Origin: Aerococcus viridans
GTDB lineage: Bacteria > Bacillota > Bacilli > Lactobacillales > Aerococcaceae
Reading direction: 5' to 3'
Assembly: GCF_002871935.1 (NCBI RefSeq)
Contig: NZ_PNHQ01000035.1
Location: 1-6,844, forward strand
DNA length: 6,844 nt
Below the pieces are notes generated by a model. It did not search any database. It saw only the letters and a list, made by a program, of their open reading frames with translations, and had not been told where the DNA came from. The translations under genes were made by a program, and so were the position numbers. Of the stretch, positions 1 through 4,151 are shown one piece after another. Every line of letters starts with the position of its first letter. Positions within the stretch are counted from its first letter, which is position 1.

Positions 1-10
1 AATAGGTCAT
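1..10 (-). CDS. Possible start of a gene running off the left edge
   Basis: On the minus strand an ATG at 10-8 is preceded by GAAGGA with about six bases between, a good ribosome binding site. It opens a frame reading Met-Thr-Tyr before the window ends. Nothing can be said about the product. The only support is the start codon with its ribosome binding site, and its position downstream of two terminator-like hairpins on the same strand, where a new transcription unit would be expected. Confidence 0.3.
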
Positions 11-82
11 GAATTTTCCTTCTTTCAAGTATATTGTGGTGATTTACTTTATTTTAGGATTTCATGGCCTTTTTGTATACCC

Positions 83-131
83 AAAAATAGTGCTGGCGGA
101 AATTCCTAAGAATTTCCCACCAACACTATTT
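83..131 (-). terminator. Long terminator-like hairpin, minus strand
   Basis: Read on the minus strand, an outer stem AAATAGTGTTGG / CCAGCACTATTT contains one G-U pair. It continues through a small asymmetric loop into an inner stem GGAAATTC / GAATTTCC with a four-base loop, and the 3' side runs into TTTTT. The G-U pair becomes a C-A mismatch on the plus strand, so the hairpin suits a minus-strand transcript. It could end the small-protein transcript or be a remnant of a mobile-element end. The same outer-arm sequence recurs at 370-383 in the same orientation. Confidence 0.55.
118..131. repeat. 14-base direct repeat, copy 1
   Basis: CACCAACACTATTT occurs here and again at 370-383. Copy 1 is one arm of the hairpin at 83-131. 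Copy 2 is followed by GACACAGGACCC, which looks like the end of an insertion sequence. The repeated pieces are joined to different neighbours, indicating rearrangement. Confidence 0.75.
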
Positions 132-148
132 ATCATAGAACCATTAAA
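127..148. repeat. 22-base direct repeat, copy 1
   Basis: A perfect 22-base repeat, beginning TATTTATCATAG and ending CCATTAAA, is found here and at 278-299, offset by 151 bases. The two copies bracket the terminator at 146-171 and the IS-like fragment at 190-256. The length is too great for a usual target-site duplication, so a local duplication or two related element ends is more likely. Confidence 0.85.
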
Positions 149-171
149 AAAAGACTAGACAATTCTAGTCT
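146..171 (-). terminator. Intrinsic terminator, minus strand
   Basis: The minus strand reads AGACTAGA, loop ATTG, TCTAGTCT: a perfect eight-pair stem with a four-base loop, followed at once by a run of six to seven T (146-152). The plus strand has no T-run directly after the stem, so it acts in the minus direction. It lies about 260 bases beyond the stop of the 72-residue protein and is the first good terminator after that gene, so it probably ends that transcript. Confidence 0.75.
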
Positions 172-189
172 CAAAAAAACTTATTTTTT

Positions 190-256
190 TACCTGTCTAC
201 TTGACAGGGGTCAGTTCACAACTCTCATAAAATTAGTCTAACTTTTGGGGTCCCCT
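190..256 (-). mobile_element. Fragment resembling an IS3-family element end
   Basis: On the minus strand the segment begins GGGGACCCCAAAAGTTAGAC and later contains CTGACCCCTGTCAAGTAGAC. From memory, terminal repeats with GACCCCAAAAGTTAGAC and a following TGTCAAGTAGACA motif are typical of the left end of IS3-family (IS150-like) elements, just upstream of the first transposase frame. No transposase frame follows, since the sequence runs into the terminator hairpin after about 15 bases, so this is at most a truncated remnant. The family assignment is recall, not a search result. Confidence 0.45.
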
Positions 257-277
257 ATACGTTCTTTTTGGTTTCGG

Positions 278-299
278 TATTTATCATAGAACCATTAAA
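278..299. repeat. 22-base direct repeat, copy 2
   Basis: Identical to 127-148 over all 22 bases. Here the minus-strand sequence after the repeat is CCGAAACC, where copy 1 is followed by GTGTTGGTG, so the match ends abruptly. Confidence 0.85.
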
Positions 300-369
300 C
301 ATGGCCCTTCCGTTATTGAATATTTGAAATATATTATTTAAATTATTAGTATGATTATTTATGTTCGGT

Positions 370-383
370 CACCAACACTATTT
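370..383. repeat. 14-base direct repeat, copy 2
   Basis: Second copy of CACCAACACTATTT (first at 118-131). On the minus strand this region reads GGGTCCTGTGTCAAATAGTG and then TTGGTGACC, reminiscent of terminal repeats of transposable elements with a TGTCAAATAGTGTTGG core. That is an impression from memory only. No transposase sequence is attached. Confidence 0.6.
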
Positions 384-433
384 GACACAGGACCCTTTTC
401 ATTTCATCATCTGAGCGAATAGATCATCGCCTT

Positions 434-652
434 CTACAGGCTAAAAGCCCAATATAGAAAGACCAATCCAGTGATTACAGCAATAATCAAAAGAAAGATA
501 ATAATATCCACAAAAGTATCACTAGGATTATCACGAATTCGATCAGATTGTTCTTTGAACCGCTCTTTCCGTCGTTGTTGCGCTGAAAGTTCTTCTAGAC
601 GATTTCGGCCTTCATGTTTATCTTGCGTATCCGTTTTTCTTTTCTTAAACAT
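434..652 (-). CDS. Small membrane protein of unknown function, 72 residues
   Basis: I do not recognise the family. Residues 1-46 are strongly charged (many Lys, Arg, Glu, Asp and Gln) and probably helical. Residues 47-70 form one hydrophobic transmembrane segment (VDIIIFLLIIAVITGLVFLY) close to the C-terminus. There is no signal peptide, so a tail-anchored or single-pass protein with a cytoplasmic N-terminal part is likely. The start ATG at 652 follows an AAGGCGGTGG ribosome binding site. The gene lies 83 bases beyond the tsaD stop, on the same strand, and has its own promoter with a perfect TATAAT, so it can be expressed apart from the t6A operon. No terminator is visible between tsaD and this gene. 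The promoter, ribosome binding site and well-formed membrane segment favour a real gene over chance. Confidence 0.75.
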   Translation of the reverse strand: MFKKRKTDTQDKHEGRNRLEELSAQQRRKERFKEQSDRIRDNPSDTFVDIIIFLLIIAVITGLVFLYWAFSL

Positions 653-697
653 TACCCACCGCCTTCTCTTTCTTACTTGATGATAGATTCTTTTCTA

Positions 698-725
698 ATT
701 ATAAAGAAAACTTGCCTTGCTTCAA
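698..725 (-). promoter_or_regulatory. Promoter of the 72-residue membrane protein
   Basis: On the minus strand TTGAAG (725-720) and a perfect TATAAT (703-698) are separated by 16 bases. Transcription would start near 691, leaving a leader of about 40 bases before the ATG at 652. It lies just past the tsaD stop codon. Confidence 0.6.
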
Positions 726-735
726 AATATTTTAT

Positions 736-1746
736 CTATGATAAACGCATACCTGGTTTAGCATCTAAAGCTAAAGAGGCAAATTGCTGTGTTTGGTATA
801 GGGACTCTGCTGCAGCACCTATCATCGCCGCATTGTCACCGCAAAGGCTTAACGGCGGGAACTGTAAGGTCACTAATCGGTCTAACCCCTCAACCGCAGC
901 AGTTAATTGGCTACGCAAACCTTTGTTGGCTGCTACACCACCCGCAACTAGCAAGTGATTGATTTCTGAATATTGGTTTAAGGCAGCAATTGTCCGACCC
1001 ACCAATTGATCAAGCGCTGCTGCTTGGAATGAAGCTGCTACGTTATTCATATCCAACGTTTCATTCTTTTGTTTAGCATTATGCATATGATTGATTACAG
1101 CAGATTTTAAGCCTGAGAAAGAAAAATCTAATGTATCTTCATCCTTCATAGCTCTTGGATATTGATAAACATCTTCCCCTTCATGTGCCATTTGGTCAAT
1201 AATTTTCCCACCTGGATAAGGCACTCCGATGACACGACCAATTTTATCGTAAGCTTCTCCTACAGCATCATCACGCGTATCACCAATTGTTTCAAAATCA
1301 TTTTCTCCGCGCATAATCACTAGTTCAGTATGACCACCGGATACGACTAATGCCAACAATGGATAATCCATTGGCGCAATTAGTTGGTTAGCATATATAT
1401 GTCCAGCCATATGGTTAACCCCGATTAAAGGTTTTTGATGCGCAAAAGCCAAAGTTTTGGCTGCCGTAACCCCGATTAATAACGAACCAACCAGGCCGGG
1501 GCCTTGGGTTACTGCGACAGCGTCCACATCTTCCCAAGTAGCGTTACCTTCACTCATCGCTAGGTCGATGATTTGGGTAATTTGTTCAACATGATGACGA
1601 CTAGCGATTTCAGGTACTACACCGCCAAACCGCATATGACTTTTTATTTGACTTGCGACAACATTAGACCGCATATCTGTGCCGTTTTGGACGATCGCAG
1701 CGGATGTTTCATCACAAGAAGATTCGATTGCTAGTATTGTTGCCAT
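736..1746 (-). CDS. tsaD: tRNA N6-adenosine threonylcarbamoyltransferase TsaD
   Basis: TsaD (Gcp/Kae1/Qri7 family) transfers the threonylcarbamoyl group from threonylcarbamoyl-AMP to A37 of tRNAs that read ANN codons, working in the cytoplasm with TsaB and TsaE. The 336-residue length is normal. Seen in the sequence: N-terminal ASKHA motif ILAIESSCDETS (residues 4-15), the metal-binding His pair of HMAGH (H112 and H116), VSGGHT (135-140), GDTRDDAVGEAYDK (155-168), and CGDNAAMIG (302-310), whose Asp304 completes the metal site. All key residues are intact. It is the last gene of the tsaB to tsaD block, 30 bases after rimI. The ATG at 1746 is the only sensible start. Its ribosome binding site AAAGGAG lies 12 bases upstream, slightly far. 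The partner genes tsaC and tsaE are not in this window. Confidence 0.97.
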   Translation of the reverse strand: MATILAIESSCDETSAAIVQNGTDMRSNVVASQIKSHMRFGGVVPEIASRHHVEQITQIIDLAMSEGNATWEDVDAVAVTQGPGLVGSLLIGVTAAKTLAFAHQKPLIGVNHMAGHIYANQLIAPMDYPLLALVVSGGHTELVIMRGENDFETIGDTRDDAVGEAYDKIGRVIGVPYPGGKIIDQMAHEGEDVYQYPRAMKDEDTLDFSFSGLKSAVINHMHNAKQKNETLDMNNVAASFQAAALDQLVGRTIAALNQYSEINHLLVAGGVAANKGLRSQLTAAVEGLDRLVTLQFPPLSLCGDNAAMIGAAAESLYQTQQFASLALDAKPGMRLS

Positions 1747-1776
1747 AGCAAAAAATGGCTCCTTTCAATTTGTTAT

Positions 1777-2271
1777 TCAAATTTTATCTGCTAAGTTTCG
1801 TTGATAAATTATAGCGTCGTCTAAGTCTACAGGATAATAGTTGGGACGACTAGCAATTTGTTTGAAGGCTAGTTTTTCATATAGTCGCCGTGCAGGTTGA
1901 TTACGGCTACGGACTTCAAGGGTCACTATTTTTCCCTTATTTTGGGCAAAATAAGGCAAAGCTTCTTCAAGCAGATGGTAGCTAAGCCCTTGTCTACGAT
2001 AGTCAGGCAAGACGGCAATATTGAAGAGTTCTACCTCCTCAAATATGAATTGAAAATGCGCTAGTCCAACAATCTCTAAGTTTGCTGGATCGCGCATAAT
2101 AAAGAAATGATGGTATGGATTATTGAGACTTGCTTCAATGGCTTTTGCTGACCAAGATAAATCTGTTGAAAAGGCTTGGTGTAAGCTAGCGTGGATATCA
2201 GTAGCCATTTTGCCTAAATCTTTGGAGTCTTGAGTTTTAGCCCACTGATGGTCTAGATGGTCAATTTGCAC
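1777..2271 (-). CDS. rimI: RimI-type ribosomal protein bS18-alanine N-acetyltransferase
   Basis: A 164-residue GNAT-fold acetyltransferase of the RimI type. Known members acetylate the N-terminal Ala of ribosomal protein bS18 using acetyl-CoA. Motif A is ELFNIAVLPDYRRQGLS (81-97), where the usual QGxG is QGLS, with Ser97 in place of the last Gly. The C-terminal motif is TLEVRSRNQPARRLYEKLAF (117-136), followed by a YY and a DDA near residues 145-153, as is typical of RimI. The start is GTG at 2271, preceded by AAGGGG eight bases upstream and only three bases after the stop of the preceding GNAT gene, so translation is probably coupled. A later ATG (codon 22, at 2208) has a weaker ribosome binding site. 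Its position directly before tsaD is common for rimI in Firmicutes. Of the two GNAT genes here, this is the closer in size to classical RimI. Confidence 0.88.
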   Translation of the reverse strand: MQIDHLDHQWAKTQDSKDLGKMATDIHASLHQAFSTDLSWSAKAIEASLNNPYHHFFIMRDPANLEIVGLAHFQFIFEEVELFNIAVLPDYRRQGLSYHLLEEALPYFAQNKGKIVTLEVRSRNQPARRLYEKLAFKQIASRPNYYPVDLDDAIIYQRNLADKI

Positions 2272-2274
2272 GGG

Positions 2275-2898
2275 TTACACCCCTTCGACAACTTCGATTT
2301 GTTCCACATTAATAAGGGGAGATAACCGCATTTCATAGGCATCTTCGTCATTATCAGAGTAATAGTTCTCTTTGGTATCACTTTCATAAAAGCCGAAACG
2401 TTGATAAAAGCGTTGTGCGCCATGGTTTGATGCCCGCACTTCTAGTGTCATAACATTTCGGTCCAGTTGTTTAGCACAATCAATAGCTCGGTCTAGTAAA
2501 GCAGACCCGATACCAATAGATTGGTGATCTGGATGTACGACTAAGTTTGAAATATGGACATCCGTCCGGTCACGGCGACAGCCAATAAACCCTACCAATT
2601 CATCACCTAAGAAGGCTTGGATATAATAGGTATGAGGATTTTGAGTCATGTCATACAAGAAGTCGCGTGCTGTCCAAGAAACGACTTGATGGTAAGCGCG
2701 ATATTCAACATCAACCATTTGATGAATAACTGTCGTATCTTGCATCACAAAAAAGAGCGATTGTCCATCTGGTAAAGCGATTGATTGTTTGTCTAATGTT
2801 AAATCAGCTACTAGAGATTTCTTCACGGTAAATAACACCTGTCGATTAAAATTTTTGAAAATTGCTTTAATTTGTTCTCTCCACATACGTGCCTTCAT
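2275..2898 (-). CDS. RimI-like GNAT acetyltransferase with N-terminal extension
   Basis: A second GNAT enzyme, 207 residues from the start chosen here. Residues 1-45 are a basic extension absent from classical RimI. The GNAT domain follows: motif A HISNLVVHPDHQSIGIGSAL (115-134) with an intact QxxGxG acetyl-CoA loop, then TLEVRASNHGAQRFYQRFGF (151-170), then YY and EDAYEM (179-190), which is RimI-like. The frame is open to an ATG at 2985, but that would overlap tsaB by 119 bases. The ATG at 2898 has GAGGAGG nine bases upstream and overlaps the tsaB end by only 32 bases, so it is preferred. ATG 2886 is possible. It is probably an N-alpha-acetyltransferase of a ribosomal or other protein, and may share or split the RimI role with its neighbour. 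The exact substrate cannot be read from the sequence. Confidence 0.85.
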   Translation of the reverse strand: MKARMWREQIKAIFKNFNRQVLFTVKKSLVADLTLDKQSIALPDGQSLFFVMQDTTVIHQMVDVEYRAYHQVVSWTARDFLYDMTQNPHTYYIQAFLGDELVGFIGCRRDRTDVHISNLVVHPDHQSIGIGSALLDRAIDCAKQLDRNVMTLEVRASNHGAQRFYQRFGFYESDTKENYYSDNDEDAYEMRLSPLINVEQIEVVEGV

Positions 2899-3625
2899 CT
2901 GCCTTAGCCTCCTCAGGATTTTGAGCGACCCAATTTTCTTCAGCTTCCGATAATTTTGCATAGTTTGGAATAAAAGTATCGACATCCACTTCTCTTAGTG
3001 GTAATGCACCTAGGTGGCCAGCATGAATTAAACCTGATTCACTTGGGAAAATAATGGCTTCTTCGCCAAACTTAGCCTCAATATCTGAGCGGAAAGCTTC
3101 AATATCTGGACTCACAAAATTTAACGATAATCCTTGTAAATCATCATGGTCAGCGAGATATGCTGCAACTTGGTCCAAAAAGTCAGTAAATAAACCGTGT
3201 GATGTGGTGAATAATGGCTTAAATGTATAGCCTTCTTTTAGATAAACGGTCGCGAAAACTGTTTTTCTTCTAGCATCAATGAAAGGGATGACTAAACTTG
3301 GACCAGTTGTTGCCTGTACATTACCTGCTAAAGCCATTAAAGTTGGTAAAGTGAATAAAGGAATACTTAGGGTATTGGCTAAAGTTTTTGCCGCAGTTAC
3401 GCCAATCCGCAATCCTGTATAAGATCCCGGCCCTTCCGTCACAACAACCCCATCCAAGTCGCTAGGTTGCCAATTGACTAACTTGAACATACTATCAATT
3501 AGTGGGAGCAACTGCGTTGAATGTTTAATTTTTGTGTTGGTGGTCGTTTCTGTGACAACCTGGTCCCCATCACGTAGGGCGACACTTAAAGCTTGTGTTG
3601 ATGTATCAATTGCTAATGTTTTCAT
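2867..3625 (-). CDS. tsaB: tRNA threonylcarbamoyladenosine biosynthesis protein TsaB
   Basis: TsaB is a non-catalytic ASKHA-fold paralogue of TsaD that dimerises with it and is needed, with TsaE, for t6A37 synthesis in tRNA. The protein has 252 residues, close to the family length. It begins with MKTLAIDTSTQALSVAL (1-17), carries the family hallmark EGPGSYTGLRIGVTAAKTLA (64-83), and near the C-terminus has FIPNYAKLSEAEENW (from about 218), like the P-Y-x-K/R-x-AE-x-x-W signature. The His metal pair of TsaD is absent, as expected. The ATG at 3625 has an AAGGTGG ribosome binding site about four bases upstream. It is the first gene of the minus-strand block. The 3' end overlaps the next gene by 32 bases. 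It is preceded by an unusual array of structured RNA units (3655-4041) with no terminator between, so its expression may depend on that leader. Confidence 0.95.
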   Translation of the reverse strand: MKTLAIDTSTQALSVALRDGDQVVTETTTNTKIKHSTQLLPLIDSMFKLVNWQPSDLDGVVVTEGPGSYTGLRIGVTAAKTLANTLSIPLFTLPTLMALAGNVQATTGPSLVIPFIDARRKTVFATVYLKEGYTFKPLFTTSHGLFTDFLDQVAAYLADHDDLQGLSLNFVSPDIEAFRSDIEAKFGEEAIIFPSESGLIHAGHLGALPLREVDVDTFIPNYAKLSEAEENWVAQNPEEAKADEGTYVERTN

Positions 3626-3656
3626 ATAACCACCTTATCTAAACTCAATACGAAAT

Positions 3657-3685
3657 AGACCAATTCAACGATAGGTCTCGCACCC
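3657..3685 (-). repeat. Degenerate start of a fourth RNA unit
   Basis: Exactly 118 bases after the start of unit 3, the minus strand again reads GGGTGCGAG (3685-3677), matching the GGGTGTGAG that opens the complete units. It is followed by a small hairpin with arms AGACC (3678-3674) and GGTCT (3661-3657). The central stem with its GGA / GA loop is missing and the sequence runs on to the tsaB ribosome binding site. It appears to be a truncated fourth copy. Confidence 0.6.
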
Positions 3686-3694
3686 TGTGAAGTT

Positions 3695-3803
3695 GGGTTC
3701 GCGTCTCCAGAAAGGACTGCGTTTCAGATGATGTTGTAGCTGACTTCGCATCTACTGCCTTCATCTTCCAACGGTTCCTTTCTTGGCGTCGACGCTCACA
3801 CCC
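3695..3803 (-). ncRNA. Tandem structured RNA, unit 3
   Basis: Minus-strand unit of 109 bases that folds into one long hairpin. The base is GGGT (3803-3800) with ACCC (3698-3695), then GT-GA opposite GA. Next come GCGTC / GACGC, AGAAAGGA (3716-3709 and 3783-3776 in plus coordinates, eight pairs) and CGTT / AACG. A conserved G-GA opposite GA follows, then AGATGA / TCATCT (3731-3726 with 3766-3761), an internal loop, and an upper stem GTAGATG / CAGCTAC with one mismatch. The stem sequences differ from units 1 and 2 but the pairing plan is the same. No function is recognised. Confidence 0.7.
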
Positions 3804-3812
3804 TTTTTAGTC

Positions 3813-3921
3813 GGGCTCGCTTTGGCAATCCGGTCTCCACTTCAGAAATATTTGCAGCAAGTAAACTTGCTACGGCATATTCCTTCCAGTGTTACCTGCC
3901 TGAGCGCCAAAGCTCACACCC
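3813..3921 (-). ncRNA. Tandem structured RNA, unit 2
   Basis: Minus-strand unit of 109 bases. The base is GGGT (3921-3918) with GCCC (3816-3813), then GT-GA opposite GA, and an eight-pair stem GCTTTGGC / GCCAAAGC. A large loop leads to GGT / ACC, CACT / AGTG, the conserved G-GA opposite GA, a stem AGGAATAT / ATATTTCT and an upper stem GTAGCAAG / CTTGCTGC with loop TTTA. Each of the last two stems has a G-U pair that would be an A-C mismatch in a plus-strand RNA, which sets the strand. The linker to unit 3 is GACTAAAAA. Confidence 0.72.
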
Positions 3922-3933
3922 TTTTTCTTAGTC

Positions 3934-4041
3934 GAGTTCGTTCGACCAGCTCAAGTCCTCTTCAGATTAGTTTTTGACACACCTTGTGTGTCACGCACTA
4001 ATCTTCCAGAGTTGTTGAGCTTAACGGTCTCACTCACATCC
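3934..4041 (-). ncRNA. Tandem structured RNA, unit 1 (promoter-proximal)
   Basis: Minus-strand unit of 108 bases, first to be transcribed. The basal stem GGAT (4041-4038) / ACTC (3937-3934) is imperfect. GT-GA opposite GA is followed by a short GT-GA-GACC / GGTC-GA-AC helix, then AGCTCAA / TTGAGCT (seven pairs) and CTCT / AGAG. The conserved G-GA opposite GA comes next, then AGATTAGT / ACTAATCT (eight perfect pairs), a loop GCGT opposite AAAA, and the upper stem GACACAC / GTGTGTC. The linker to unit 2 is GACTAAGAAAAA, matching the sequence just before unit 1 (ACTAAGAAAAA). Confidence 0.72.
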
Positions 4042-4049
4042 TTTTTCTT

Positions 4050-4080
4050 AGTATATCAAATTCTGTCTTTTATTTGTGAA
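4050..4080 (-). promoter_or_regulatory. Extended -10 promoter of the RNA array and tsaB operon
   Basis: On the minus strand TGATATACT (4058-4050) is a good extended -10 element. A -35 candidate, TTCACA (4080-4075), lies 19 bases upstream, which is long but tolerated with an extended -10. Transcription would begin near 4043-4047, in the AAGAAAAAGG that opens the first RNA unit. The stop of the upstream symporter gene is about 100 bases away. Confidence 0.6.
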
Positions 4081-4139
4081 GACAATTGATGTTCTTATTG
4101 GTTTTGTCTTGTTTGTTCATCAATTGTTTTCTTTGATAT
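4053..4139. repeat. Nested inverted repeat around the array promoter
   Basis: Two inverted repeats are nested. The inner arms GAAGACAATTGATG (4078-4091) and CATCAATTGTTTTC (4118-4131) pair at 13 of 14 positions. The outer arms ATATCAAA (4053-4060) and TTTGATAT (4132-4139) are perfect and overlap the -10 region. The -35 candidate overlaps the inner arm. No T-run follows on the minus strand, so it is not a standard terminator of the symporter gene. A regulator binding site or a cruciform-type control region is possible. The sequence from 4092 to 4117 between the arms shows nothing further. Confidence 0.6.
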
Positions 4140-4151
4140 TCATATGTTCAA

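Noticed and set aside
614..958. Open frame of 114 codons on the plus strand
   Set aside because: It is antisense to the end of tsaD, the promoter and the start of the small membrane protein. It shows no recognisable domain.
2899..2985. Longer start for the first GNAT gene at 2985
   Set aside because: It would overlap tsaB by 119 bases. The ATG at 2898 has GAGGAGG at good spacing and a natural 32-base overlap.
3783..3977. Open frame of 64 codons on the plus strand
   Set aside because: It runs antisense through RNA units 1 to 3, has no ribosome binding site and gives a low-complexity, Ser/Leu-rich protein. The repeats explain the sequence better.
3690..4045. Known RNA classes: T-box, TPP, lysine, glycine or SAM riboswitch, or LhrC-type tandem small RNAs
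   Set aside because: None of the conserved core sequences I remember is present, and there is no terminator/antiterminator pair before tsaB. LhrC has a similar size and tandem layout, but the C-rich target-binding loops are not seen on the minus strand.
3670..4050. CRISPR array
   Set aside because: The repeats are about 118 bases apart, imperfect, and their variable parts are self-pairing stems rather than unrelated spacers. No cas genes are present.
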